From assembly GCF_009765755.1 (NCBI RefSeq), contig NZ_LMUV01000011.1, positions 785,576 through 849,575 of the forward strand: a stretch of 64,000 bases of DNA. The letters are read 5' to 3'. Origin of the DNA: Rhodanobacter sp. L36. Its GTDB lineage: Bacteria > Pseudomonadota > Gammaproteobacteria > Xanthomonadales > Rhodanobacteraceae. Positions 7,723 to 17,122 of the stretch are shown here, in pieces (position 1 is the stretch's first letter; the number at the start of each line of letters is the position of its first letter). A program made the translations under genes and the position numbers. Below the pieces are notes generated by a model, which worked only from the letters and a program-made list of their open reading frames with translations, had not been told where the DNA came from and did no database searches.

Positions 7723-10700
7723 ATGCGAATCGACACATGCAGGTCAAGGCTCGCCGTGGCGGGCTTGCTGGTTGCGGGTGCGCTGACATGCGGCGCACAG
7801 GCAACGACGCTGGCCAAAACAACCACGATGCCACCGCCTGCCGCCACTGCGTTGGCGCGAGCGACGCCAGGCTACTTTCCCGACGTGCCCACCGATGAGC
7901 CGCGCATCACCGCGACGGTCAGCAACGGCAAGCTGGCGACCATCGCGGGCAGCCAGCTCTCGCCCGCGTTCACCAAGTTCGATGCTGGCGCTGTAGCGCC
8001 CACCGCACAGATCGGCAGCATGACCTTGCTGCTCAAGCGCAGCGACGAGAAAGAAGGCCAGTTTCGCGGTTATCTGAGCGAACTCACGCGGCCTGGCTCG
8101 CCCTATTTCCACCACTGGCTGACGGCGGCGCAGGTCGGAACGATGTTCGGACCGGCAGCATCGGATATCGGCAAGGTGAAGCAGTGGCTCTCGTCGCAGG
8201 GTTTCAACGTTCGCTCCGTGTCGCCCGACGGCATGCTGATCCGTTTCGGCGGCAGTGCTTCGGCCGTCCAGACGGCTTTCCATACGCGCCTGCATAACTT
8301 CAAGGTAGACGGCCAGACGCATTTCGGCAATCTCGACGCGCAGCAGATTCCGGCCGCGCTCGCGCCCGTTGTGCAGGGCGTGGCGTCGCTCGGCAATTTC
8401 TTCCCGAAGGCGCAACACGTCGACATCGGCACGGTCGTCATGGACAGGAAATCCGGCGCATGGAAAACGGTATCGAAGGCGACCGCGAGCGGCAACGGCA
8501 AGGCGCAGCCGATGATCACGGTGCCGCCGGGCACGGCTGATCCCAACATCACTTACGACATGACGCCGGCGGATTTCAACCAGGTCTACAACGTCAAGCC
8601 GCTGTGGAGCAAAGGCAACCGCGGCGCAGGGCAGACGGTCGTGCTGCTCGAGCGCACAAACATCAACCTCGCCGACGTCACCGCGTTCCGCAAGGCGTTC
8701 CTGCCTGCCGATGCGGCCGGCATGGTGAGCATCGTTCACCCGAACGACGCTGCCGGCGACAACTCCTGTCTGGACCCGGGCATCACTGGCGATGAAGGCG
8801 AGGCCGCGCTCGATGTCGAGTGGGCTGGCGCGGCAGCACCGGATGCGAACATCGTGCTGGCGTCCTGCGCGGACGTGGGGTCCAACTTCGGTCCGTTGCT
8901 GGCGGCCAACTTGTATCAGCAGGACGGCCAGCATGGGCTGCCGCCTTCGGCACCGCCGATTCTCAGCCTGAGTTACGGTGCCTGCGAGATCAATGATGCG
9001 GGCGATACCAACCTCGCCGACATTCTGTGGTCGTCGCTGGCGGCGCAGGGCGCGACCACGTTCGTATCGACGGGCGACGCCGGTTCGGCAGGCTGCGATC
9101 AGGGCGCCTTGTTCGGCGCGACGTATGGTCCCGAGGCCAACGGCATGGCGTCCTCGCCATCGGACGTTGCCGTGGGCGGTACCGATTTCAACGATCGCGG
9201 CAAGATCAGCCAGTACTGGTCGCCGACCAACCAGGCGCTTTATCAGTCCGCCATCAGCTATATCCCGGAGCAGACCTGGAACAACTCCTGCGCGGGCGTC
9301 ACGCTGTACACCTTGCTCGGCTACACGGACGGCGTCACCGCGTGCAACGACAGCGTGGGCCGCGGCCAGGACTATCTGCAGATTGGCGGCGGTGGTGGCG
9401 GCGCGAGTTTTGTGCATGGGCAGGCGGAATGGCAGGAAGGCATCTACGGCTCGACCAACCACCAGCAACGCACGATTCCCGACGTCTCGCTGTTCTCCGC
9501 CAACGGCATCTTCGGCCACGCGCTGGTGTACTGCATGTCGGATGCCAGCGAGGGCGGTACCACCTGCGACTACAGCAACCCCGATGACGTGTACTTCAAC
9601 AGTGCCGGCGGCACTTCGTTCGCGGCACCGACCATGGCCGGCGTGCAGGCGCTGATCAACGCAGCGGTCGGTGATCGCAGCGGCAACATCCTGCCTGCGC
9701 TGTACAACATCGGCGCGAAGGAATACGGCACCAACGGCGCGCCCAACACCCAGCTGCTGGCGGCATGCAACTCGTCCAAAGGCGCGAGCGAGGACAGCAC
9801 CTGCGTGTTCAACGACGTCACCGTCGGCGACATCGTGCAGCCGTGCTTCAGCGGTTCGATCGGCTGCTATTCCGGCACCAACCTCTCCAACCAGTTCGGC
9901 ATTACCGAAGGCGGCAACGGCGGTTCGCAGACGCTGTCACCGGCATGGCAGACCAACGCAGGCTACGACCAGGCGACCGGCCTGGGCACGGTCAACGTCA
10001 GCAATCTGGTGAACGCAATCGTCAAGTACGACCAGCCCTTGCGCGGCGGAACCTATGCCGCGCCGGCGGATTTCCTCTCCTTGAATGCGCAGTTCAGCAA
10101 CGATGGCTACAGCGACATCGCCCTGGTCGATCCAGCCAAGGGCACGCTCTCGTCACTGGCGATGAAAGGCAACGTCGAGCTCTCCAGCGTCCCGCAACCA
10201 CTCGGTGGCACGGGTTATCGTGTGGGTGCGATCGGCAACTTCGCACCTTCATTCGATCTGCTCGGACTGAAGGCGGATGACTTGGCGATCGTCGATCCCG
10301 ACAACGGCCTGTATCTCTGGGCATCGACGGCGATCGGCGGATTCTTCCCGTATCCGGCTGGCACGCCGTATCCGGTCGGCTGGACGCTGATGGGTTCGGC
10401 GATGGTCGACAGCACCCGCATGCAGGAACTGTTCTGGTTCAACGCGCAGACGTCGCAGTTCAGCTGGTTGAAGATCGACCTCAGCCTCGACACGGGTCTG
10501 CCGGTGACCAGCGCATCGCCTGCGATGGCTGGCGTCGCCGGATACACGCCGACGCTCGCCGATGTCAATGGCGACGGCTATGCGGACATCGTGTGGACCA
10601 GCGGGCAGACGTTCGTCAACGACGTGCAGATCTGGATCAATGACCAGAACGGCGGCTTCGTCAAATCCAAAGTGGCCGGACGCGCGAAGAACTTCACCTT

Positions 10701-11052
10701 GTACGGCGCAGGCGACATCGATGGCGATGGCAAGACCGACCTGATCTGGACCAACCCGCAAACGCACCAGATGATGTGGTGGCTGATGAACGGCACGCAG
10801 GTCGTCGCGCAGCAGACCCGCTCGTTCGGACCCAACGAGAGCATGGCCGGCATCGCCGACTACGATGGTGACGGCCGCGCCGATATCCTCTGGTTGAATA
10901 CCAACGGCACCGTGACGGAGTGGCTCAGCACCGGCACCGACTTCCTCGGTTTCGATGTCGCCGATGCATTCGGCAGCCTCTTGAAGATTCCTGCCGGCAC
11001 GCAGATCCAGATCAATCGACTGCAGGGTTCGGCCATCGCCGGACATCACTGA
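7723..11052 (+). CDS. Secreted S53 (sedolisin/kumamolisin) peptidase with C-terminal FG-GAP repeats
   Basis: A 1109-residue exported acid serine-carboxyl peptidase. Order: signal peptide (1-28, ending about GAQA), pro-kumamolisin activation domain (about 85-225), S53 catalytic domain (about 275-775), and a C-terminal region (about 790-1100) with FG-GAP/VCBS-like repeats, seen as DVNGDGYADIVWTS, DIDGDGKTDLIWTN and DYDGDGRADILWLN. The catalytic Glu and Asp lie in GDEGEAALDVE (about 357-365) and the Ser in GGTSFAAP (about 629-636). S53 enzymes self-process and digest proteins at acidic pH. The DxDGDG loops should bind calcium and form a beta-propeller. In-frame ATGs exist at 7708 and 7714; GGGGAT seven bases before 7723 favours the latter. 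Monocistronic, with a strong terminator after it. Confidence 0.92.
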   Translation: MRIDTCRSRLAVAGLLVAGALTCGAQATTLAKTTTMPPPAATALARATPGYFPDVPTDEPRITATVSNGKLATIAGSQLSPAFTKFDAGAVAPTAQIGSMTLLLKRSDEKEGQFRGYLSELTRPGSPYFHHWLTAAQVGTMFGPAASDIGKVKQWLSSQGFNVRSVSPDGMLIRFGGSASAVQTAFHTRLHNFKVDGQTHFGNLDAQQIPAALAPVVQGVASLGNFFPKAQHVDIGTVVMDRKSGAWKTVSKATASGNGKAQPMITVPPGTADPNITYDMTPADFNQVYNVKPLWSKGNRGAGQTVVLLERTNINLADVTAFRKAFLPADAAGMVSIVHPNDAAGDNSCLDPGITGDEGEAALDVEWAGAAAPDANIVLASCADVGSNFGPLLAANLYQQDGQHGLPPSAPPILSLSYGACEINDAGDTNLADILWSSLAAQGATTFVSTGDAGSAGCDQGALFGATYGPEANGMASSPSDVAVGGTDFNDRGKISQYWSPTNQALYQSAISYIPEQTWNNSCAGVTLYTLLGYTDGVTACNDSVGRGQDYLQIGGGGGGASFVHGQAEWQEGIYGSTNHQQRTIPDVSLFSANGIFGHALVYCMSDASEGGTTCDYSNPDDVYFNSAGGTSFAAPTMAGVQALINAAVGDRSGNILPALYNIGAKEYGTNGAPNTQLLAACNSSKGASEDSTCVFNDVTVGDIVQPCFSGSIGCYSGTNLSNQFGITEGGNGGSQTLSPAWQTNAGYDQATGLGTVNVSNLVNAIVKYDQPLRGGTYAAPADFLSLNAQFSNDGYSDIALVDPAKGTLSSLAMKGNVELSSVPQPLGGTGYRVGAIGNFAPSFDLLGLKADDLAIVDPDNGLYLWASTAIGGFFPYPAGTPYPVGWTLMGSAMVDSTRMQELFWFNAQTSQFSWLKIDLSLDTGLPVTSASPAMAGVAGYTPTLADVNGDGYADIVWTSGQTFVNDVQIWINDQNGGFVKSKVAGRAKNFTLYGAGDIDGDGKTDLIWTNPQTHQMMWWLMNGTQVVAQQTRSFGPNESMAGIADYDGDGRADILWLNTNGTVTEWLSTGTDFLGFDVADAFGSLLKIPAGTQIQINRLQGSAIAGHH

Positions 11053-11075
11053 AGCAACAGCACGCCGAAAGAGAA

Positions 11076-11102
11076 GGCCAGGCTCTTGCCTGGCCTTTTT
11101 CT
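11076..11102 (+). terminator. Intrinsic terminator of the S53 peptidase gene
   Basis: GGCCAGGC and GCCTGGCC flank a TCTT loop and are followed directly by TTTTTCTTT, 23 bases after the stop. A textbook rho-independent terminator. Confidence 0.9.
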
Positions 11103-11168
11103 TTGGACATGCGTGCACGAAGCATCCGCGCGGGACCGGATTGGTATGCTTGTCGAATCCTCCTGTCG

Positions 11169-11894
11169 ATGAACGTTTCGATGCTTCCACCCGAAACACC
11201 CGCCAAGGCGCATTCACCGCTGCGCGTGCTGCTGCTGGAAGACGACGAGCTTCTGCGCGACCGCGTGCTGGTGCCGAGCCTGAAACAATTCGGTTTCATG
11301 GTGCAGGCGATCGGCCACGCGTCGGACATCGAGCAGCAGATGCGGCAACTGACGCCAGACATCGTGGTGCTGGACGTGGGCCTGCCCGACGCCAGTGGAT
11401 TCGACGTGGCGCGCAAACTGCGCTCGGAGCATGCAGGCGTCGGCATCGTGATGCTCACCGCGCGCGGCGAAACCACCGACCGCATCCGCGGCCTGAGCGA
11501 AGGCGCGGATGCGTACCTGTCCAAGCCTGTCGATATCGACCTGCTCGCCGCCACGTTGCACAGTCTGGCGCGCCGTCTGCAATCAACCATGCCGGCTGCG
11601 ACCAGCGCGCGCTGGCGCCTGGATGCCGATGGCTGGTGCCTGCTGTCACCCGACGGGCAGACCGTGGCACTGACCCAGCTTGAGAGTCGCGTGCTGTCGC
11701 CGCTGCTGCAAGCGCCCAACACGCTGGTCACCCGCGAAGCGTTGATCGGCGCGGTGACTACCAACGTGCATGCCTACGATCCGCACCGCCTCGATTCGAT
11801 GATTCATCGCTTGCGTAAAAAGGTGTTGCGCGTACTCGGCAGGTCGCTTCCGTTGAACGCCGTGCAGGGGCAGGGCTACGTGTTCGTGCCCTAG
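11169..11894 (+). CDS. OmpR/PhoB-family response regulator
   Basis: A 241-residue two-component regulator. The receiver domain (about 17-130) has the acidic pair LLLEDDE, phospho-acceptor Asp 69 in VVLDVGLPD, and the conserved Lys in YLSKPVD. The C-terminal half (about 145-240) is a winged helix: TQLESRVL, the recognition region DPHRLDSMIHRLRKKV and the closing wing QGQGYVFV. The frame is open far upstream inside the peptidase, but ATG 11169 begins just before the receiver; ATG 11181 is the alternative, and neither has a strong ribosome site. Its 3' end overlaps the convergent hybrid kinase by 4 bases; the two may form one signalling pair although they are not co-transcribed. Confidence 0.9.
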   Translation: MNVSMLPPETPAKAHSPLRVLLLEDDELLRDRVLVPSLKQFGFMVQAIGHASDIEQQMRQLTPDIVVLDVGLPDASGFDVARKLRSEHAGVGIVMLTARGETTDRIRGLSEGADAYLSKPVDIDLLAATLHSLARRLQSTMPAATSARWRLDADGWCLLSPDGQTVALTQLESRVLSPLLQAPNTLVTREALIGAVTTNVHAYDPHRLDSMIHRLRKKVLRVLGRSLPLNAVQGQGYVFVP

Positions 11895-13699
11895 GCGGAC
11901 GCGGCCGCAAGTAGTGCACGATGACGTTTCGCCGCCGCATGCACGCGAGCCACGAGCACGTCCGGCGCGAATGGTTTGGGCAGGCGTTCGCTGAGCGGAT
12001 CGATCAAGCCCGGTGGTTGCCCGTCGGTTTCGAGATAAGCGGAAATGAGGATCGCCGGCACATCCGGCATCTGCAGACGCAGCTTGCGCAACAGGCTCAG
12101 CCCGTCCGTATCCGGCATGCGGTGATCGCAGATCAGCACGTCGGGCAACTGCGTTGTTTGCGTGATGAAGCGCTCGGTTTCCGCGCCGCTCGCCGCCAAG
12201 CCGACAAGACAGCCACTGCTTTCGAGCGCAGCACCGAGCAACGTGCGCAGATCGTCGTCGTCGTCGATCAGCAACACGCGCACGACATCGTCGCTTGTCA
12301 CCAACTCAGGCTGCGTCGCAGGCAGCGTGGTCGGCAACGCGATGTGGAAAACCGTGCCGCGACCCTCTTCGCTCTCGACACTGATTTCCCCGCCGGCACT
12401 CTGCACCAGGTTGTAGACCACGCTGAGCCCGAGGCCCGTGCCACTGCCCGAAGGCTTGGTGGTGAAGAAGGGTTCGAAGATGCGTTGCACGTGATCATCG
12501 GACATGCCGATGCCGGTATCGCGCACCGACAGCAACGCGCGCGACGACGACGGCCGGCTGACGGAGATCGTGCAGACGCCACCATCGGGCATCGCATCGC
12601 GTGCATTGCTGACCAGGTTGAGCAGGCCGAGCTCGAACTGGTTGCGATCGAAATGGATGGCTAAATCGCCGGGCTCGCTTTCGATCACCAGTCGCACCGA
12701 CGGCGGCAGCAGCTGGTGGAGCAGCGGCCGCACTTCCTCGATCGTGGATAGCATGTCGAAGGTTTCGGCGCGCGCCACATCGCGACGGCTGAAGTTGAGC
12801 AGCTTGCGGCAGATCGCGGCGCCACGACGCGCGGCGAGTTCCGTGCCTTCGAGCGCATCGACCAGAATCGGCGCGTCCTCGCCGAATTGCAGGTCCGGCT
12901 CGTCGACGCGCTCGCGCACGCGCGCAAAGCCCAGGATGATGCCGAGCACATTGTGGATGTCGTGCGCGATGCCGCTGGCAAGCCGGCCCACCGCATCCAT
13001 CTTGCGCGAGTGCAGCAGCTGTTCCTGCACCTGTTCGCGCTCGGCGATTTCCAGTTGCAGCTGGTGATGATCGGCATGCGATCGCGCGAGACTGTTGCGC
13101 AAGGCCTGCGCGCTGAAATCGATGATGATCGCCACCGTGACATACGTGTAGACCGTGCCGGGCAGTTCGGAAAACGCACTGCGCAGCAGCATCGGCAGGT
13201 TCGGTGGCGCCAGCACCTCGGTGGTGATGCCGGTGAGGTAGACCAGCATGGTCGCGGCGAAGATGGTCCACAGCGCGCGACGCCCGAGCATCAATCCACT
13301 GATGATGAGGGCTTCGAAAAACGACGCGTCATCGCGCGAATCGGGCACGCCGACGGTGGCGAAAAACAGGATCGCCGACACCATGAGCACGCTCAGGTAC
13401 TGGATGACCGCGGTGCGGAAACGGCCTGTGCGAATCAGGTAAATGCCGAACCACGCCGACGCCGCCATCGCCACATCGGTGCTCAGGTCCATCACCATCG
13501 GCAAGTGCGGCCACGGGAAAAAATAACTGTGCCGCACGTACAGCAGCTTCCAGTTCGCCTGCTCAAGAATGAACGCCTTGTTCAACAACTGCACGCAACC
13601 GATCAACGCGAAAAAGAACTGCATGAAGAACGCATTGCTGCGATCCACCGGATCGGCAATCGGCAACCGGTTCAACCAGATTCGCAGGCGCTCGAACAT
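11891..13699 (-). CDS. Hybrid sensor histidine kinase with C-terminal receiver domain
   Basis: A 602-residue membrane kinase. The N-terminus (about 15-200) has around six hydrophobic segments and no recognisable periplasmic sensor. A helical linker precedes the HisKA domain, phospho-acceptor His 246 in GIAHDIHNVLG. The ATPase domain follows with the N box (NLVSNARDAM), G1 (DTGIGM), F box (FEPFFTTK) and G2 (GSGTGLGLS). The receiver domain fills about 470-600 with DDDDD and phospho-acceptor Asp 525 in ICDHRMPD, conserved Lys in RLPKPF. Start 13699 has GAGGAAAC upstream; the open frame extends 31 codons further. It overlaps the response regulator tail to tail by 4 bases. The signal sensed is unknown. 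Confidence 0.92.
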   Translation of the reverse strand: MFERLRIWLNRLPIADPVDRSNAFFMQFFFALIGCVQLLNKAFILEQANWKLLYVRHSYFFPWPHLPMVMDLSTDVAMAASAWFGIYLIRTGRFRTAVIQYLSVLMVSAILFFATVGVPDSRDDASFFEALIISGLMLGRRALWTIFAATMLVYLTGITTEVLAPPNLPMLLRSAFSELPGTVYTYVTVAIIIDFSAQALRNSLARSHADHHQLQLEIAEREQVQEQLLHSRKMDAVGRLASGIAHDIHNVLGIILGFARVRERVDEPDLQFGEDAPILVDALEGTELAARRGAAICRKLLNFSRRDVARAETFDMLSTIEEVRPLLHQLLPPSVRLVIESEPGDLAIHFDRNQFELGLLNLVSNARDAMPDGGVCTISVSRPSSSRALLSVRDTGIGMSDDHVQRIFEPFFTTKPSGSGTGLGLSVVYNLVQSAGGEISVESEEGRGTVFHIALPTTLPATQPELVTSDDVVRVLLIDDDDDLRTLLGAALESSGCLVGLAASGAETERFITQTTQLPDVLICDHRMPDTDGLSLLRKLRLQMPDVPAILISAYLETDGQPPGLIDPLSERLPKPFAPDVLVARVHAAAKRHRALLAAASA

Positions 13700-13800
13700 C
13701 GACGTTTCCTCACCCCGGGCACGCAAAGTTGCAACGCCCATGATGTCGCAGATGCGGGTTGGGGGACAGGTCGGACCGTCGTGCACGAACAACGCGAATT

Positions 13801-13840
13801 AAAAAGAAAGCGGCGCCGCGTTGCCGCGACGCCGCTTTCT
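13801..13840 (-). terminator. Intrinsic terminator of the minus-strand gene at 13988-14896
   Basis: Eleven-base arms 13805-13815 and 13830-13840 with further inner pairing (CGCG/CGCG); on the minus strand the stem is followed by TTTTTAATT. It lies about 150 bases after the stop at 13988 and before the kinase start. Confidence 0.85.
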
Positions 13841-13987
13841 GCCATTCAACATCATCTGCGCGTAAGAATCGCAAGCCGCAGCGCAAGTGTGTGGCTCGAT
13901 CGGTGCCGATGGGACGGCGTTGACGAAGGCGCCTTCACTTTTCAACCCGCTGACCGCGTGCTCCTCAGAAGCCTTCAATCAAAAGGA

Positions 13988-14896
13988 TCAGTTTCCTGCG
14001 GCTTTCTTTTGCGCAGGGGTAGTGAAATGAACTTTCATCCTTGAGGCCAGATTCGGGATACCTGCTGCCGATGAAAGGTTGGTGGTCGTTATGCCGTTCT
14101 GAGTGCCTGCCACGAAATTGGACCCACCACCGTCCTCGCTGCCATTGCCATTCGGATCGAAAACGTAAAAGCCGCTGTACAGACCGAGGCCACCAAAACT
14201 TACAGCGACATACCCATATTTGTCGGCGGTAATCGATGACAGGTAAATGGGCTCGGGACCGGAGAATCCGCCGACTTGGGTCATGGCGAGACTGGTCTTA
14301 TCGATCCGGAGTGCCGTCTGTCCCCGATTCGTTCCGATGAAGAGGAAATTGTCATCGGCGGCCATGAAGGTTTTCGTGTTGACGCCACCGGTCAATGGAA
14401 GGCTGACGGTATTGGTAAGCGTTACGTTGACTGTATCGAACGATGCGCTCACGACGTCGGTTTTCGTATAGACGTAGAGCTTCACACCGGTGCCGTCGCC
14501 ATCGGCATCGTCCACTACGAATATCTTGCGTGTGGCTGTGTTGGTCTGAGGGTTGGAAGACATGTTGCTTCCCACGAGAACGTCAAACGCTTCGGTACCT
14601 TCGATCACAGCACCCGCGTGGCCATACGGCCCCAGGTTTCCCGAGGCATAGCAGCCTTCGGATTGTTTCGTCGAGCCGCAAACCACCCAGCTGATATTCG
14701 TATAGGTGTTGTAGAAGGAATAGGTAGTGAAGAGGGTGCTGTCGGGATTGACCGGCGCGAAAATTCCGACACGCGCAGCACCGGCAGCCTGTGTGGTGAC
14801 AGCAACTGCTTCCTGTGCGCAGACTGGAACTATTGCTCCTCCAGCAAGCAATAGACTGGCGCACACCAACGTACGCTTGATGCGAATTCCGGACAT
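13988..14896 (-). CDS. Hypothetical secreted protein, beta-propeller-like
   Basis: A 302-residue protein with a Sec signal peptide (MSGIRIKRTL, hydrophobic stretch, cleavage near VCAQ-EA). No family recognised. The mature part is rich in Thr, Ser, Asn, Val and Gly with repeated beta-like segments such as TRKIFVVDDADGDGTGVKLYVY and AADDNFLFIGTNRG (quoted in part), and NGNGSEDGGGSN loops, giving the look of a beta-propeller or Ca-binding repeat protein. Start 14896 has AGGGGAAAAAC before the ATG; the open frame runs 15 codons further upstream. The base composition is somewhat lower in GC than its neighbours. Monocistronic, with its own terminator. Confidence 0.75.
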   Translation of the reverse strand: MSGIRIKRTLVCASLLLAGGAIVPVCAQEAVAVTTQAAGAARVGIFAPVNPDSTLFTTYSFYNTYTNISWVVCGSTKQSEGCYASGNLGPYGHAGAVIEGTEAFDVLVGSNMSSNPQTNTATRKIFVVDDADGDGTGVKLYVYTKTDVVSASFDTVNVTLTNTVSLPLTGGVNTKTFMAADDNFLFIGTNRGQTALRIDKTSLAMTQVGGFSGPEPIYLSSITADKYGYVAVSFGGLGLYSGFYVFDPNGNGSEDGGGSNFVAGTQNGITTTNLSSAAGIPNLASRMKVHFTTPAQKKAAGN

Positions 14897-15321
14897 GTTT
14901 TTCCCCTGTTGATTGGTGACGCAAACGAGACGCCGGCGCAATCATGAAAGCGTCTTGTGAATGGCCGACAAAGTCCCCGTGGCTCGAGTCGGCTGGCAGA
15001 GCATAGTGCGACTTGGGCGCGATATCTTGCGATGTTTTTCCAGAGACTCTCGCCTGCCGTGCCCGAGAGAGAATGCGCATGGCGCCGCCAACAGCGCCCT
15101 GAGCTCGACGGTCGCACGCCAAACGAAGATTCCGCTGTGCGAGCCTTTTCATGGGGGACGTTTCGACAGGCCATCAAGCCGATATGCTGCGCGCTGGGGC
15201 CACGCAAGGGCGTGACCGCAGAGCGTTCAATGCTTTTGGTGACCCCGCGTGTCAGTGAAAACAATCAGGCAGGGCTGCCCTTGCTGGCGTGGCTACCTGG
15301 CGTAATTCAAGGGAGATAAGC
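14897..15321. other. 425-base intergenic region
   Basis: It separates two divergently transcribed exported-protein genes and must hold both promoters. Open frames on both strands exist here, but none has a ribosome site or a protein-like composition. I see no repeat or RNA element. Confidence 0.5.
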
Positions 15322-16347
15322 ATGCGCGTATTGATGATGGCCACCCTGTGTGGCGTGGCCCTTTCGGTTACGGCCGGTGCCATGGCCACGGATGCAACGA
15401 CCATGGATAACGACAAGGTGGTTGCGGCGACCCGATTCCTCGAAGAGCAGCCGCTCGACAAACAGGCGCCGCCCCTGCGCGCAGCGCTGATCGGTTGGGA
15501 AGCCGACAGCAAGGATGTCGTCGATGTCGTCTGCCCCGGCGTCTTTGCGCCGGTGCCCGACAAGTCGATCAAGTACAGCGGGGAACTGCTTGGGCAGTTC
15601 ATCTTCGGTAGCGGTGCGCATCAACTGGTCGTGCCCGACGACAAGGGCAAGCTGATGCCGAACCAGCTCGCCGGGGTGACCAGCATGCTCAAGGCATATC
15701 GCGCTTTTCTGGCAGCCGACAAGGACGCGCGCATTGCGCGTTTCGACGAGCTGTCGCGCGACGAAGCTGCCGGCTCTCTGCAGGCAACGCTCGAGCCGCT
15801 GGTGATTGCCCACTGTCTTCCCAAATCGACCGGCACGAGCCGCTTTCCCTGGACCTTCGGCATGAGCAAGCAGCAGGTATCGGCTCTGAGCGATTACGGC
15901 CCCTATCGAAGCTTTGCCAACGGCGACCTCGAAACATACAACGGCGTGTTTGATGGCCACCTACGCGACTTCCAGTTTTTCTTTCGCGACAACCAGCTCG
16001 GACGCATTGGCGCTTCCATCTATGAAGGCAACGATCTCGCAGCGGCGACCCAGGCATGGGGCGCGCTGTACGAAAGCATGCAACGCAGTTTCGGCGGCAT
16101 GGAGACACCCGCCAATAAAACGCCCGCCCAAGGCAACGTAGACAGCCTGAAAGCGTTCGAGGCCACCGCCCGCGTCCTGGTCGAGCAGGGCGGCAAGGCG
16201 CAGATGGCACCGCTGCAGCAACCCGCCGATAGCTTCTCTTTCGCCAGCTTTGTCGAGCACGACGTGCAAGGGATGAAGATTTACTACGTCACCATCTCCT
16301 TCGATCCACCGCATGAGGCCGCCGAGGCGTCTGCCGGCAATCATTGA
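15322..16347 (+). CDS. Hypothetical exported protein
   Basis: A 341-residue product starting at ATG 15322, nine bases after AAGGGAGA. The signal peptide MRVLMMATLCGVALSVTAGAMA ends at a clear AMA-TD site. I recognise no domain. Visible features: a two-Cys first half (VVCPGVF; IAHCLPKS, which could form a disulfide), a central WTFGMSKQQVSALSDYGPY segment and a strand-rich part HLRDFQFFFRDNQLGRIG resembling the pattern of small lipoproteins that compare a computed flux. The C-terminus ends in an Ala/Glu-rich tail. Likely periplasmic. Flanked by a lipoprotein gene 168 bases downstream on the same strand; co-transcription is possible but not shown. Confidence 0.7.
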   Translation: MRVLMMATLCGVALSVTAGAMATDATTMDNDKVVAATRFLEEQPLDKQAPPLRAALIGWEADSKDVVDVVCPGVFAPVPDKSIKYSGELLGQFIFGSGAHQLVVPDDKGKLMPNQLAGVTSMLKAYRAFLAADKDARIARFDELSRDEAAGSLQATLEPLVIAHCLPKSTGTSRFPWTFGMSKQQVSALSDYGPYRSFANGDLETYNGVFDGHLRDFQFFFRDNQLGRIGASIYEGNDLAAATQAWGALYESMQRSFGGMETPANKTPAQGNVDSLKAFEATARVLVEQGGKAQMAPLQQPADSFSFASFVEHDVQGMKIYYVTISFDPPHEAAEASAGNH

Positions 16348-16485
16348 TCCGGGTGCCGATCAGGAAAGCTGGCGATCTTCATCTAAGAAAGAAGAACACT
16401 TGCTGCGCTCGGACAGCTCACTTCCACCGCTTCGAAATCCGGCAGCACGTCACCACCGGGCCTTTCTTCATCGGCGGAGCGGGAG

Positions 16486-16513
16486 TATGGTCGCCCGGTA
16501 TTCCGGGGGGAAT
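16486..16513 (+). promoter_or_regulatory. TATGGT box plus ATTCCGGGGGGAAT leader element
   Basis: TATGGT (16486-16491) resembles a -10 box; eight bases on, ATTCCGGGGGGAAT (16500-16513) forms a short inverted repeat whose G-run also serves as ribosome site for ATG 16516 or 16522. The same spaced arrangement occurs at 6606-6633. Confidence 0.45.
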
Positions 16514-16515
16514 GG

Positions 16516-17118
16516 ATGACCATGCAGCGCTGGCTGATCGCCGCCGCCGTCACCTGCGTCACCGCTGCAGCTTGCAGCGGCACGCCAGAAGGGACCACGG
16601 CTCAAACCGCACCAAGGCCGCAACAGGCCGAGCCGACGAATCCTGTTGTCACGGCCGGTCATCTTGCCGCCATCGAAGCGGCGGGCCTCACCGGCAACCA
16701 GCGCGCCATGCAGGCGCATATGCAAGCGATGGACAAGGACATGATGCGTTCGATGCATCTGGCCGACCCGTCGCGTCCCATCGATCACGAAGCCGCCCGC
16801 GCCGCCGTGCGTCCACTGCAGGGCGTACGCGCCAGTGTGTGGATCGACCGGGAAAACCTGCTGGTGATGGTCGGCGGCAGCCAGTACCGCAATACCGACA
16901 CCATCGACCGCATCTGCCTAGCCCTCCAACCACTCGGCGACACGCTGGCCGTGGTGGTTAACGTGCAGGACGTGACGGCGAAGACCTCGGAAGGCGCGGA
17001 TACGTTGTCGCGCAATTGCCAGTTGGGTATGGGACAGCGGGCGCTGTTGCAGAAGAAGCGGCAGGTGGATGCGTTGGACCCGGAGGTCAGGCGAGTTTTT
17101 CGGGCGCAGCAGGGGTGA
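16516..17118 (+). CDS. Hypothetical lipoprotein
   Basis: A 200-residue protein with a lipoprotein signal: MTMQRWLIAAAVTCVTAAAC, lipobox TAAAC at Cys 20. The G-rich run directly upstream is the ribosome site; ATG 16522 would also serve. A Thr/Pro/Gln linker follows, then HLAAIEAAGLTGNQRAMQAH (helical, Met-rich) and a C-terminal domain with RASVWIDRENLLVMVGG and VNVQDVTA that looks like an alternating beta fold; two Cys (RICLALQP, SRNCQLG) may pair. Family not recognised. The next gene starts 4 bases after its stop, so the two are co-transcribed, although the next gene has a clearly lower GC content. Confidence 0.75.
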   Translation: MTMQRWLIAAAVTCVTAAACSGTPEGTTAQTAPRPQQAEPTNPVVTAGHLAAIEAAGLTGNQRAMQAHMQAMDKDMMRSMHLADPSRPIDHEAARAAVRPLQGVRASVWIDRENLLVMVGGSQYRNTDTIDRICLALQPLGDTLAVVVNVQDVTAKTSEGADTLSRNCQLGMGQRALLQKKRQVDALDPEVRRVFRAQQG

Positions 17119-17122
17119 ACTT

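Noticed and set aside
7744-9519. 591-codon minus-strand frame opposite the S53 peptidase
   Set aside because: Arg/Val/His-rich shadow with no ribosome site or domain.
14957-15319. Open frames on both strands in the 14.9-15.3 kb gap
   Set aside because: No ribosome site, mixed composition and no recognisable motif on either strand.
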